Positions 44,241 through 55,359 of a stretch of 64,000 nt of DNA are shown piece after piece. A program made the translations under genes and the position numbers. The first letter of the stretch is position 1; the number at the start of each line of letters is the position of its first letter. Source of the stretch: Branchipolynoe longqiensis (taxonomy: Eukaryota > Annelida > Polychaeta > Phyllodocida > Polynoidae); the NCBI GenBank assembly GCA_030323885.1, contig JASIRB010000049.1, positions 62,001 through 126,000 on the forward strand. Direction: 5' to 3'. The notes under the pieces are model-generated. The model worked only from the letters and a program-made list of their open reading frames with translations. It ran no database searches and was not told the DNA's origin.

Positions 44241-45783
44241 TCAAGGGTTAGGGAAGATAAAAATGCAAGCTAAAATATATGTGGACAATCAAGTAGAACC
44301 ATGTATTGACCCCTTGCATCACATTTGGCATACGATCAAAAACAAAGTTAAAGCAGAATTAGATTGCATGATCAAACTAAACGTCATAGTAGAGGTAACT
44401 GAACCTATTCCCTGGGTGAATCCGATAACTATCGTTTAAAAAAAAGAAAGAATTAGAGTGTGTTTAGATCTGACAAAGCTGAATAGAGCAATTAAGAGAG
44501 GGCCGTACCCTAGTTGTACGATCGAAGAAGTAGTTTCAAAATTAGATAATGCCAGATACTTTTCAGTCCTAGACGCAAATAGTGGCTATTGGCAGGTCGA
44601 ATTAGATGATGAAAGCTCTAAATTGTGCACCTTTAACACTCACTGGGGTAGGTTGAGGTACACCAGACTGCCGTTCGGCATCAGCACCACAGGTGATATA
44701 TTCATATATGAAATGAACAAGATACTAGGCAATCTGAAAGGGGTAAATGTTGTCACTGATGACATCCTGGTATATGGCAAAACAATCACCAAACATAACG
44801 ATAACCTCACAGCAATGCTAAAAAGGGCTTGACAAGTCAACCTAAAACTCAATCCTACTAAATCGAAGATATGTCAAACTGAAGTTACTTGTATAAGACA
44901 CACAATCACACAAGAAGGGTTACTACCTAGCAAAGAAAGCGTGCAAGCTATAACCGACATGCCAATTCCAACCAATGTAGCCGCAGTATAGCATTTTTTA
45001 GGAATGGTGGGCTACGTCAGTAAGTTCATTCCGAACCTATCCAACATCAGTAAACCATTACGTATTCTAATCAACAAAACCATCACATGGCACTGGAGTC
45101 GGAACAACAAAATGCTTTTGATATGTTGAAATCCTTGCTTACAACAGCACAAGTCCTATGTTTCTATAATGTCAACAAAGAAGTAACTCTACAAGTAGAT
45201 GCATCCAAGGCAGGCCTTGCGGCAGCTTTGATACAAGAAACTAGGCCAATCGCACTAGCTTCCAAATCATTAGATGACACCCAATCTAACTATGCAACCA
45301 TCGAAAAAGAAGTACTAGCAATATCCTTCTGTTGCAAGAAGTTCCACAATTGTATATTTGGAAAAACAGTTATTGTCCAAACAGACCACAAACCATTAGT
45401 TTTGATATTGAACAAACCATTGCATGAACTATCAGCGAGGATGCAACATATGTGTATGCGCCTCCTCACCTATGACATAAATATTTCTTACATTAAAGGC
45501 TCTCAAATGTTTGTTGCAGACCCGCTCTCATGAGATCAGAGCAAGATGATCGAACCAAATGACCTCTTCGATCAACACATATACGTTGCTGCCACCTCAA
45601 TATTAGACAACACAACAGAGCAGATACAAAAAGAAACCACACAAGACGCAACGCTGATTGAGGTAACAAAATTAACACAACAAGGATAGCCAGAACACAG
45701 CAATCAAGTGCAGCCACACGTAAAACCCTTTCACATTTACCACACTGAAATAACTGTTGACAATGGCATCTTGCTTAAAGGGA
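44241..45783 (+). pseudogene. pol: Mag-type pol, 5' part: RT and RNase H
   Basis: RT from about 44310 (KAELDCMIKLNVIVEV, RVCLDLTKLNRAIKR, LDANSGYWQVELDDES, LPFGISTTGDIF, catalytic VTDDILVYG) and RNase H 45087-45533 (LQVDASKAGLAAALIQ, ATIEKEVLAISF, VQTDHKPLVLILNKP, KGSQMFVADPLS). Stops at about 44437 (TAA in an A run), 44830 (TGA) and 44988 (TAG), and frame changes near 45080 and 45535. The sequence breaks off at about 45783 (VDNGILLKGN), just before the integrase zinc domain. The protease is not clearly seen. Confidence 0.87.
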
Positions 45784-46460
45784 ACATTGCAGGAGGGGCC
45801 CTGACACCCCATGTTGGGCTTTATAAGTAGACTGAGCCTACAATAGCCACCGAATGCCCAAAGATGGTCCAGGGAGGCGGGCTGAGCCTACATATTTTGT
45901 CCAATGTTTGTTATATGACAAGACTGAGCGTACATAAACCTCTCTGGACGGGACAGGGTGGCTGAGCCTACATATTTCATCCAATGTTATCTCTGGACAG
46001 GACAGGGCAGGAGAGGACAAATCTGTCTTTACTGGAATATATTTATTTATTCATTTATTTAATTATTTATTTCTCCAGTGACGTTACGATAAACTACGCA
46101 TAGAGTTTTTATAGTACAATGTTTATATAGGACGGAACAAAAACGCGATATTTTTCATCCCTGTAAGTCTACGAATAGACTTCTCTTCTACTGCATGTAT
46201 ATATGACGGAGCAAAATAGCCATGATTTTCCTCCCCGAAGAATCTTCCGAATAGAGATTTTCTCCCTGCTTTATTAAGGTTTGTTTTGGTTTGGCCTGCA
46301 ATTTTTGGTTCCCTCCATAGCCACTTGGTGGTGCCATCAATAATCTTCAGGGTTCTAACCTAATATCTCCAGTTGGCAGCACCAAACAGAGCAAGGCCAC
46401 CCGCTCATCTTTTTTTCTAGTTGCGAATATTCACGCCCGATGGCACCACCTGCGCGCATG
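45784..46460. other. Start of the nested DNA, with short tandem repeats
   Basis: ctgagcctacatat and ctctggacgggacaggg words recur three to four times at 45832-46015. After that there is AT-rich sequence with no frame. No terminal inverted repeat that would mark the inserted unit was found. Confidence 0.5.
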
Positions 46461-46624
46461 ACACTTCATGTCCTTACCACTAGGTGTCTCACTGATTGAC
46501 ATTGGTTGGCCACACCACACCACACTCTCACCGCTCTCACGCCACTCTCACACCAGCTCACATCGATTCGCGACTCTTACATCTCTCTGTCACCACGCAC
46601 ACCTTCTCTCACCAATGGTCCAGG

Positions 46625-49600
46625 ATGTCTTCCCGAAGTGTTCTCAACACTAAACGTGTGAGTTGATTTATATTGACTATTTTATTTAGGACCTGTTAGC
46701 TTTCTTTATCAGTTTATTATTTCCGAATCTTTTCCGTTGATTTAAATATGTAGATTTATACTAGTTTATTTCGGTATTGTTTTGCAGACTGTGGTTCCCA
46801 CCACAGCCGAGCAGCGGGCTATTCTGCAGCGGTTTTACAATAAGGGCTTGGTTAGCACGTCCAAGCCCTTCGAGCAGGAGCTGCTGCACGCTGCAGAGGC
46901 CGCCAGTATGTCGTTGCGCGCCGTCAAGGTTAGAATCCATTAATAATCTCCCCCCCTCTTGTGAAATTCTCCTGTTAGAACGACGCAAGTTTTGCACTTC
47001 CAATTGCAATGATAAGTCGAGTTTATCCTTCCATGTCACATGTTCTAGCTTTGTGAGTACTTTAAAAAAAAAGTATTGTATCTCAATGGAACATATACCA
47101 ATAGAAAGACCTGGAACAGACCTTAAACTTAGTAATGAAATGACAAAAAAAACTTGGTAGTCTTGAATGACCAATTGACCGGATGGTGACTGGGGTAGGA
47201 GTGTGTGTGATTAGGGTCAAGGTTTTGGTTTTAAATCAATGGAGATCAAATTGCTATAACTTAACTTCGGCCTTGACAATACTTTTAACCAAATACATGT
47301 CTTAACATTTTTGCTGATTTCACATTTCTCGCTCTAGGTGCGTATCAGTAATATTAGACGAAACGCTCTGGAGCAGGACTCTCCAGCCGCTTCTGCATCA
47401 GCTTCCATGGACCCAGAACGCCTTCGTCACAGGTTTGGCTGTCCGTGCAGCAAACGAAGCACACCACGGGTTTCGACCTGTACAAGTGCTCCACCCAGTC
47501 CGGTATATTTTTTAGAATTCATCTCATTGTTAAACATGTTTTTTGTCCCAAGTGTCGTATTTGTTCTGTGTCAAGATCTTAGATCTGCCACACGACATCA
47601 ATTCTCTATGCTGACTTCATGTTAAAGCACCCACATTTCACTGTTATTATATACAACGGAAAAGCACCAAAAAGTGTTTCTTTTTTAGCAATGGAAAATA
47701 AGCTATTAGTACCGGTTTTAGTACACAATTGAATATTGTTCTAGTATCATCTTGGATGCACTGTTACAAGTCGGTACCCCTCCCGTTAATATCTTAAGAT
47801 GTTGCTCGGAAAAACAAACAATAATTATTTGACTGCAACAAATTGAATTCATAACTCTTCAGCACCGGTGTCGTATTTTCAGCGCCCGGTCATTGTCAGC
47901 GGCCTGTCGTGGCTTCTGCGCATGCGCGGATTTTCGCACGTTGCGGCGATCACTGCTATTTGTTTTGTTTACACTCGGTGATTCGACGCTGATCTAGCTG
48001 CTACGTTAATATCGCTTGTAATTTAAGGTTAATTTAATTAAATATAATTATTTGAGTATGCAATTCTGTTAAATATGATCGCATTCAATAGATTTCGGCC
48101 TAATCGGTCCCTAACCCTGCCGGTTACCGTGGCTGAGCTTGTAGCCGGCGAGGGCATGGGTGTTTTGCATATGTCTTAAAATCCGCGCATGCGCAGAAGC
48201 CATGACAGGCCGTTGACAATGACCGGGTGCTGAAAATACGACACCGGCCAGCTTTGCTGAAAAGCAGACTGCTTGGTTGGAGGGATGGAGCTCGCTTCTT
48301 CCCACTGAGCACGAAGCATATACAGAGGATGCCCGGCACCTCGCTCAGCTGAATCCCAATAAAATGACCCGTGATGAGCGTTTAATGTGTCTTATCACCA
48401 TCAAGGAGGTATATATTCAGCCATAATATTCCAAAATACTGATGATATTCTTTCATCTTTGTTTTATAATTTGGTTTATTTAACATTTTGCCATCGTCTT
48501 TACCTAGCTTCGTATATAATTGCCATTTGCCTCTTTACAACAACCGACCACAAACAGACTTTATTTTCCGTTGCAAGGAGGTATATTACTATTATTAGTA
48601 TGCCATAATATTCCTAATATTTTGTGTCTGTTATATCTGCAGAATGTGGACCCCGAAATGTAATGATGTAGCTTCGTTTATAATTGCCATTTGCCTCTTT
48701 ACAACAACAAACTTTGTTTACTTTGATCCAAGCACGCTTGCTCGCTACCTCAACACAGACGGTGATGACAACATGCTAGTATTCCTTAATTTGACACGGG
48801 GCAACGTGGACCCCTGCTCCGGCACTGCCCCTGAATTCTTTGATAACAACTGGGCACGATTCCGGGAGTGGTTTGTGTGCAAAGATGGTAAGTTTTACCC
48901 GAATGCCACTTCTTTGTTTTTCTCACTATCAAAACATTAGGAAGTGTCAGCGACATCACATGCTTGTGATGCCCCCCCCCCCTTCCCACTTCCTAATCCC
49001 ATAGAAGAGCCACCCGTATGCGCCCCACCAGCGGTGGCACAATCACTGTCATCACTCTCCCCTGACTCTCCCCCATCACTTCCATATTGTTGCCTCTGTA
49101 AAACCTGTACTGCTCTACCTACCTGCCTTTCTTTTTCAGTTTTTCCTTCATTAAACCTGCATCCTCCCCAGAATCTATAACAAATGATTTATGACTGGTT
49201 TCTGACCCTTAGTAAGGAGACCAGAGCAGGCCTGTGATGAGGATGGCACCGTCCCCGTGGTGACAGCCTCCTCTTCAGCTGCCCCTGCTGCTGGCCCTGC
49301 TGCTGCCCCTGCTGCTGTTCCTGGTGCACCCATGAGCGCCAAGGAGCGGATGTGCCAAACCTATCTGACCAAACTGCAGAATGCTCTGGGTACGATCTAA
49401 AAATTGATAACCAGTAGGAAATCCATGTCCAATATTGATATCACCTTTATGAAATCAATTCCCAATATTATACATTGCAATTTCGGTTTGTTAATTTCTG
49501 CTCAATCTAAACAAATATTGTAAATTGAAATTTCGGTTTGATAATTCCTGCTCAATCTAAAAAAAAATATTGTACATTGAAATTTAGGTAGATTAATTCC

Positions 49601-50300
49601 AGATCAATCTAAAAAAATGTAGGAAAATCTGCCTCACATCCCACAGTTACAGTAGTTCACTATCTAGCACTACCTTCAACACCCACTGACAAAATATATA
49701 AGATGTTCTTCCGAGCCTTTACTCATCTTGTAAAAAAAATATTATTTACAGAAGTCTTTCTTAGTGGATGTACCACAGGCTTCAATGTGGAAAGGGTCCT
49801 ACCAGAAGCCCTTGCTAAACTTGGGGCAGTCATGGTGGGTCTTCCTGGTCCAATTGTCAACCTAAATGGCCTCCGCAAGGAGTACTTCCTCGCCATCATG
49901 GCGGCTGACATTCGGATCGTGAAGGCCCCTGCGAGTGCTCCTGTTGAGGTCTGTGTTGAGATTCCCCACCGACCAGTGCAGGTATCTCCCACAATTCCGT
50001 GCCCGTCCAGCTGTACCGATCGCGCAGCTGCAGTTCTCCCCCATCCAACTGTAGCTGTGCCCTTGGTGGAGTCTGACAGCACTTTGGAAATGGCTGTTGT
50101 ACCCATAGCCATTGAGAATGAGGATGGCGTGCTACTTGGTTGTAGTCAACCTTTGTCCTCCTTGGCTATGAGCCCAACTGAGGTTTGTGTCACATCTCCT
50201 CCACCAAACATCAGAAAGGCTTTCAAACAAGCATCCCTGCTTAACTTTATGTGGTCGGCGAGCGGGAGTAAGGGCACAAGCGCGGTGCTCCCCCATGAAT
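46625..50300 (+). CDS. Multi-exon gene with a homeodomain-like segment, unknown family, possibly decayed
   Basis: Exons supported by splice sites and frame: E1 46625-46657 (ATG, donor GTGAGT); E2 46788-46928 (acceptor TTTTGCAG, donor GTTAGA); E3 47338 to about 47502; E4 about 48252-48408; E5 ending 48887 (donor GTAAGT); E6 49213-49389; E7 49752 to about 50300. Phases agree for E1-E2-E3 (0,0) and E5-E6-E7 (1,1). E3-E4 and E4-E5 do not join in frame, and a MITE and a tandem duplication lie there. E2-E3 read TTAEQRAILQRFYNKG, then VKVRISNIRRNAL, like the first and third helices of a homeodomain. E4 has a W..L…E..Y..A pattern as in HMG-like helices (weak). E7 is hydrophobic then Pro-rich. A DNA-binding role is inferred. 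It lies inside a retrotransposon gap, so it is probably carried on a mobile unit. Confidence 0.6.
47872..48250. mobile_element. MITE-like unit in the third intron of the homeodomain-like gene
   Basis: ccggtgtcgtattttcagc … cttctgcgcatgcgcggatttt (47875-47940) returns inverted at 48178-48247 with few mismatches: arms about 70 bp, total about 375 bp. Its right end ccggccag is the only AG available as acceptor for the next coding block. Confidence 0.75.
48401..48720 (+). repeat. Tandem duplication of about 165-170 bp in the gene
   Basis: caaggaggtatat … gccataatattcc and cttcgtatataattgccatttgcctctttacaacaac occur at 48402-48544 and again at 48573-48710. The duplicated block contains the exon 4 donor, so a second donor copy (caaggag|gtatatt) follows at about 48580. 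This may be what broke the E4-E5 junction. Confidence 0.7.
49465..49620 (+). repeat. Three tandem units of about 60 bp in intron 6
   Basis: attgaaatttcggtttgataattcctgctcaatctaaa-type units recur at 49475, 49525 and 49580, inside the intron between E6 and E7. Confidence 0.7.
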
Positions 50301-50349
50301 ATTTTAGTTTTTATATTTGTATAATGCGACTAGTTTGTCCTTCCTCTAT

Positions 50350-50616
50350 AGCCGTGTTCACACGGACAAAATGTGAGGCGCATCACACAAATCGAATCAG
50401 GTGAGGCGAATTGGTTGCGTCCACACGAGCAACATTATCCGCATCACAGGAATCGATTCACGTAGACTACCTCACTTAGGTGGTTTACACGATCCGCATC
50501 ACGTGAGTCGAATCAGCCCTAATCCGCATCAGATGTGCGTTCACACGAGAAATGTGAGGCGAACTATACAAGTCGCTTTCTACGAATCGATTTACATTGC
50601 CCGTGTGAACAGGGCT
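50350..50616. mobile_element. MITE, Harbinger-like ends
   Basis: 267 bp with inverted ends AGCCGTGTTCACACGG / CCCGTGTGAACAGGGCT and a TAT on each side (50347-50349, 50617-50619). Inside are several copies of a gatccgcatcacgtgagtcgaatca-type motif. The ends resemble those of PIF/Harbinger-type elements. No coding capacity. Confidence 0.75.
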
Positions 50617-50619
50617 TAT

Positions 50620-50648
50620 GTGTAGTAAGACTGCTAACTTAAACCGTA
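50620..50648 (-). mobile_element. Left stub of a DIRS1-like relic
   Basis: agtaagactgctaacttaaa matches the DIRS1-like recombinase at 20032-20053 (agtaatagcactgctaactt). The match continues at 55037 beyond the Ngaro-like element, so one relic was split by that insertion. Confidence 0.65.
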
Positions 50649-50650
50649 TA

Positions 50651-50832
50651 TGCAGCGAAGGAGGAAGTCATGGCAGGGGTGGAGAAAAGCACACTTTGTT
50701 AAATGTAAAGTGGGGGAGCAATGTACAATGAGGGGGTCAAGGGAGAATGTACAAAGGGTAATAAAGTGCATGAGGCAAATAATGAGGAGTGTGTCAATGT
50801 CATGTTAGGGGAGGGGCCCCGAAGAGCCCTCC
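50651..50832 (-). repeat. Split direct repeat B2 of copy 3
   Basis: gcagcgaaggaggaagtcat … cccgaagagccctccgc, matching B1 at 51065-51251 with about ten changes. Confidence 0.88.
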
Positions 50833-50882
50833 GCGCTATAGGATAAGAGAAAAGAATACGGGTGGGTGGGTGGAGAAAAATT

Positions 50883-51060
50883 GTCGGGTAGTGCATCTGG
50901 CAGGGCGTGGAGGCGGGGTGGAGAGGGAAGGCAGGGGAGCGGCTTATAAGGCAGGAAGAGGGGGGGGGTTATGCAACCCCAACGGTCGGCGGCGGGCAAG
51001 AGGAGAGGGGGGTTACTCCTCCTTCACTGCGAATCAAACGCAATGCAAGTATTACGACCG
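50883..51060 (-). repeat. Split direct repeat A2 of copy 3
   Basis: tcgggtagtgcatctggcag … aagtattacgacc, matching A1 at 54855-55036. It ends in the imperfect hairpin cgcaatgcaagtattacg next to B1. Confidence 0.88.
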
Positions 51061-51064
51061 ATAG

Positions 51065-51251
51065 GCAGCAAAGGAGGAAGTCAAGGCAGGAGTGGAGAAA
51101 AGCACACTTTGTTAAATGTAAAGTGGGGGGGGCAATGTACAATGAGGGAGTCAAGGGAGAATGTACAAAGGGTAATAAAGTGCTTGAGGCAAATAATGAG
51201 GAGAGTGTCAATGTCATGTTAGGGGAGGGACCCCGAAGAGCCCTCTGCCAA
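51065..51251 (-). repeat. Split direct repeat B1 of copy 3
   Basis: Matches B2 (50651-50832). It overlaps the 3' end of the recombinase gene, so the last codons lie in the repeat. Confidence 0.88.
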
Positions 51252-52084
51252 AACAGAGGAGAGGGCTCGAGGGGCACCAGAGGAGGTGAGGCGAGGCAGG
51301 TAGGCGTGGACCGCCCCGGAGGTCCACGTGTCCTGGGCCATGATGTCGGGGAGGGAGACCCCTGCCCTCTGGCAGGCCTGCGCCGTGCCCCGACGCAAGC
51401 TATGGAGGGTGTAGCTGTAGGGGGCGGGAATGGCAAGCGCATGAAGCGCACCTCTCAGGACTGCCGTGAGGGTCCAAGGGTCCAGGGGGGCGGCCCGAGG
51501 GCATGATGAAGGAGGGAGGGTCCGGGGCGGCAGGGACGAGGGCCACGGAGGCGGGATCCGGGCGTAGTGGGGACGAAAAGGGCGACCACCCCCGAGGACA
51601 GTGCGATCGTCTTTGAGGTCCTGATAGTGATGCGGAGCCCTCCGAGGGCGGAGGCCACGTCAGTGCGGGTGATGGTGTGGGGGCCGCCCCACCCCTCGGA
51701 GGTCCGGGCGGCCCGAGGGACGATGGCGCAGGTCCGGCGGCATCGAGGTGGAAGCTGACAGCGGGGAGGTGGCGAGGTAGCAGGGGCGCAGCAGGCCGGG
51801 CGACGTGGCCGGAGGCACACTCCCCGCCCCGACAAACGTCTCAGGCGAGGCGTGAGCCAAATGCAGAAGGGTCGCCCCGGGGCGAGGGAGCGGGCGTAGA
51901 GGGTGGCTGTGTAGGCCGCGACGTCGAAGGCCGTGGGGGCCAGAGGGTCACGGCCGTGGGTCGAGGCGAAGGAGACGTAGCCCTCAGCCTGGCGATGGTG
52001 GTTCCTCCAGGTCGCGGAGGCAAGGGCGGCGATCCTGAGCCCATCGACGGCCACCACCTCAGAGGCCGAGTATCCTGAAATCAC
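51225..52084 (-). pseudogene. Tyrosine recombinase of Ngaro-like copy 3, broken
   Basis: The 52084-51455 frame starts with SATWRNHHRQAEGYVSFAS and TAFDVAAYTATLYARSLAP. The middle, which should hold box I (LRQSNL), is scrambled by shifts or a deletion. SEGWGGPHTITRTDV then resumes. The C-terminal block, in another frame, has LHSLRRGTAQACQRAGVSLP, WTSGAVHAYL with the catalytic Tyr, and ends inside B1. Confidence 0.83.
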
Positions 52085-52124
52085 ATGCCAGGGTTGAAGG
52101 GGAGGGCATCTGGGTAGACGTGAG

Positions 52125-53030
52125 TCAGCCCGAGGTGAGCCACCTCAGTCCGAGCCACCTCGGCGCAGGGCCCGGGGAGGTGGGCGCGGCTGAGGGCGTC
52201 GGCAAGGATGAGCTCGCCCCGGGCTTGTGGATGACGGCAAGGGTGAAGGAGCCCTCGGCAGCCATGAGCCAGAGCTCGTGGGCGCAGGTGCCAAGGGTCG
52301 CGTTGCGGGCCCGGCCTGACTCGAGGGAGGGCACGGAGGCCAGGTTGTCGGTGTTGATGACAAGGGTGGCCCCCGAGACATCATCTGGGAGAAGGGCGCG
52401 GAGGGCGACGACGAGGTTGACGGCCTCGAGCTGGTGGATGGTGCAGAAGCGCTCCCGGAAGGCCCAGGAGAACCCTGGGGCATAGCAGTGGGTCGTGGAG
52501 TGGGCCCCTCCGCCAGTGAGGCAGGAGTTGCACTCGATCACCACTTGGTGGATCTCGAGGGCGCGGAGGAGGCAGAGGCCATTGGAAGCCCGCCTGTAGG
52601 CCGCGAACCACCTGAGGTCCCGGAGGGCGTCATTCCCGAGGGTGATGGAGGTGTCTCCGTAGCAGCTACGGAGGGCTGCGAGGAGTCGTGCCATGAACTT
52701 CCTCACTGGTAGGACACAGCTACCCACGTGGTTGAGACACCCGAGGATACTCTGGAGCTCCCGGCCCCCGAGGGTCTGGCTAGCGACCTGAGCCTCGCAG
52801 TCCCGGATGAGGTTTTTGACTTTGTCGGGTGCGATGCGGATGGTCATCGCCTCACTGTCTATGGTGATGCCGAGCCAGGTGAGGCAGACCACGGGGGGTG
52901 GGGGGGTGGCACTTCCCAGGGGCGACCTCCAGGCCAAGGGCCCCGACGAGGGCGATAGGGCGATGAATGCGTCGAAGGCCTGGCGGGCCCTCAGGAAGGT
53001 GCGGTTGGGGCGGTAGTGGAGGCAGGAGGG
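52125..53030 (-). pseudogene. RT thumb and RNase H of copy 3; RT palm deleted
   Basis: Starts abruptly at about 53010 (RARQAFDAFIAL), the segment that follows YIDDF in copy 1, then WLGITIDSEAMTIRIAP, RELQSILGCLNHVGSC, RNase H VIECNSCLTGGGAHS, LLPDDVSGATLVINTDN and HKPGA with a late shift. Directly upstream is gag-linker sequence, so fingers and palm with the catalytic Asp pair were removed by an internal deletion. Confidence 0.87.
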
Positions 53031-54768
53031 ACAGGGGTGGCAGGGGTGGTGGTGGTGGAACACTGCTGGTGGGCAGCGAGGGTTACGTAAGCAGCCGGGC
53101 GAGATGAGAGAACCTGTGGTGGTGGTGGTGGAGCACTGCTGGCGGGGAGCGGGAGGGTTATGTAATCGGCGGGTGGGATGACTGAGCGTGCGGTGCGGGG
53201 AGTCCCTTGGGCGGAGGCGCCGGGCCGTGTGACTTCCGGTGCAGTAATGGGGACTACCGGTTGGATGTAGGCGGCCCGGGCGGCGTTGGTTGAGATGAGA
53301 GGGCGTGGACGGTTGGGGCAGCATGTGACGTCACCATATGGATGACGGCGATGCCTGTGATGCCTGCAGTTGGTCAGGGCATGTGAGGTGTCCTCCCAGG
53401 ATGGGGTCGCTGCTAGGAGCGGATGGTGCTCGGGCCGCGTGGGGGGGCCCCAGGGGGGCAAGCCCCCCTTCGTGCGCTCGTCGCCCGTTCCGGGTGGGCT
53501 GATCGCCGCCGGCCGACTACAAATCCGAAGGGGGGGGATCGCTTGGGCGGCGGAGGCATGCTCCCGGAGGCGCTTAGTGTTACACACCGCCTCACTGTGC
53601 ATGGTGAGGATGCGCCTGACATTCACTCAGTAGGCTCAGGCGTGGCGCCTCCAGGCGCCCTGCTCCCCGTGCGCCTAACCGGCGGGGGCGAGGTCGCACG
53701 AGGCGGGGTCCCAGTTCTAGGCGGGGCAGGGAGCCCTGTAGGCCTCCCGCGTGTAAAGGGTCCTAGTGTCGGCCTGGGACGACCTTGGCTGGGGGGGCGG
53801 CCGCGGGCCGGGCGCCGGCCGTGGAGTGCTAGGTGGAAGGCCTGGATCCCGAGACGAAAGTCGCGGGGGCGGTAATGATGTCCAGGCGTACAGCTTTTAT
53901 GGCAATAGGGTCAAGCCAGCCATCCGGGAGGTGACCGTTGGCCACCCACGCAAATATCGTCTCGGACCAGCGTCGGACCGTCGGCCAGGGATGCGTGATG
54001 CAGTCACGCTGGACGGTCAAGTTGTGGTATAGGAGCCCGGGGATGGAGTCCAAGGGGAAGGCGGGATGCGACACCAGCATCCAGAGGGCAAGGTTGTATT
54101 CCTCAAGGGTGGCCTCCCCCCTCCTGACCGCCTTCCCCTCGGGGCCTCGTTCTATGAGGTCATGGGGGAAGATGTATCCCGGAGGTATACCTCTGCGGCA
54201 TTCGGTGTTCTGGGCCTCGGTGGATTCCAGGATCTCTTGCACCGCCTCGGCTGCAGAGGAGGGGCTGTGGTCAGCACGGGCGGTGGGCATGAGGAGAGTC
54301 CGGGAGGCGGGCGACTATGTCGCGGGGGCGCCGTGCCTCATGTGGCGGAGGTAGATGGGGTGGACGTTGGGGGCCGGCGCGGGCAGCGCGGCTAGCTGTC
54401 GGTGAGTCATGGGGGCGGGCCCTCCGGCATCGAGCATCAGCCCCTCCACCAACTCAGTGAGTCGATGACTGAGGGAGGCGAGGGAGGCGGGGGCGCCAGT
54501 GCCGGCCTGGGGGGGGCGGGCGCGCCCCCTGGGCGAGGAGGCTCTCAACGAGACCAGTCAGGCGCTTGCCCGTGAGGGTGTTCGCATCGATGCGCGGGTC
54601 GGCTGCTGGGGCCCAGTCTGGGGCCTCCAACCGGGCGGGAGGCCCGGGGGAGGGTGGAGCTGATATCGCGGAGGCGGAGTCGGCTGTGGAGGTGGGCTGC
54701 ATGTTCGCTCCCCTCCTGGTTCCCCGGCGCATGGTCCGTCTGCCTCTTTTCTGTGGCATGGCTGGCAT
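53031..54768 (-). pseudogene. Gag of Ngaro-like copy 3, several frameshifts
   Basis: Starts at ATG 54768 or 54759 (MPQKRGRRTMRRGTRRG, basic start). Pieces: 54768-54454; 54548-54315 with SLSHRLTELVEGLM; 54290-53829 with the conserved block QEILESTEAQ … EYNLALWMLVSHP … TVRRWSETIFAWVANG; and 53626-53540 with MNVRRILTMHSEAVCNTKRLREH. The Cys/His cluster is partly lost. The tail at 53047-53170 has a tandem G/T-rich duplication (ggtggtggtggagcactgctgg). Confidence 0.78.
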
Positions 54769-54854
54769 AGGCCGGCGATTGGCGCCTCACAGAGGGTGGA
54801 TGCATGGAGGAACCGGCGGCGAGGAGGCAGTGAGGGGCGAGCCAAATACAAATC

Positions 54855-55036
54855 ATCGGGTAGTGCGTCTGGCAGGGCGTGGAGGCGGAGTGGAGAGGGA
54901 AGGCAGGGGAGCGGTTTATAAGGCAGGAAGAGAGGGGAGTTTACCCCAACGGTTGGCGGCGGGCAGGAGGAGGAGAGAGGGGGGGGGGGGTACTCCTCCT
55001 TCACTGCGAATCAAATGCAATGCAAGTATTACGACC
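54855..55036 (-). repeat. Split direct repeat A1 of copy 3 (5' end)
   Basis: Matches A2 at 50883-51060 and ends at attacgacc next to DIRS relic sequence. Confidence 0.88.
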
Positions 55037-55215
55037 AATTGCTTAATCGATAAATGTCTATTATAAGGCCATGCTCCACACTTGAATACCACTGATACGT
55101 CCCAAAATCTATTATATTTTGGTTTTGGCGGGTTGCTTTCATATACGGATCGTAGAAACCAGTGAATCACTTGATGTCTTCCTACTGTCTCTACATTAAC
55201 TCTTGGCATCATGTC
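55037..55215 (-). pseudogene. DIRS1-like recombinase fragment
   Basis: Minus strand reads VYESNPPKPKYNRFWDVS, against VYERNPPKPKYNRFWDVS at 20.1 kb, and HLSIKQLVV. This is the right part of the relic whose left stub is at 50620-50648. Confidence 0.8.
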
Positions 55216-55359
55216 TGAAGTGCACAGGGTGATAAGTATAAATGTACTGTGTGATATGTAATATAGGTAATACATGTGATATGTACAAATTTCATTTCTG
55301 AAATGTACTGTGTGATATGCCTAAATGTGAGATGTTCAGATATGTTCACATGAACGGGG

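Larger units (their letters stand above)
50649..55036 (-). mobile_element. Ngaro-like retrotransposon (copy 3) with complete split direct repeats
   Basis: On the minus strand the order is A1 (55036-54855), gag, RT-RNase H remnant, recombinase, B1 (51251-51065), A2 (51060-50883), B2 (50832-50651). A and B repeats are each about 180 bp and highly similar. A1-ORFs-B1-A2-B2 is the diagnostic layout of Ngaro-group elements. The RT palm is deleted and the recombinase is broken, so it is a non-autonomous deletion copy. It sits inside a DIRS1-like relic. Confidence 0.9.
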
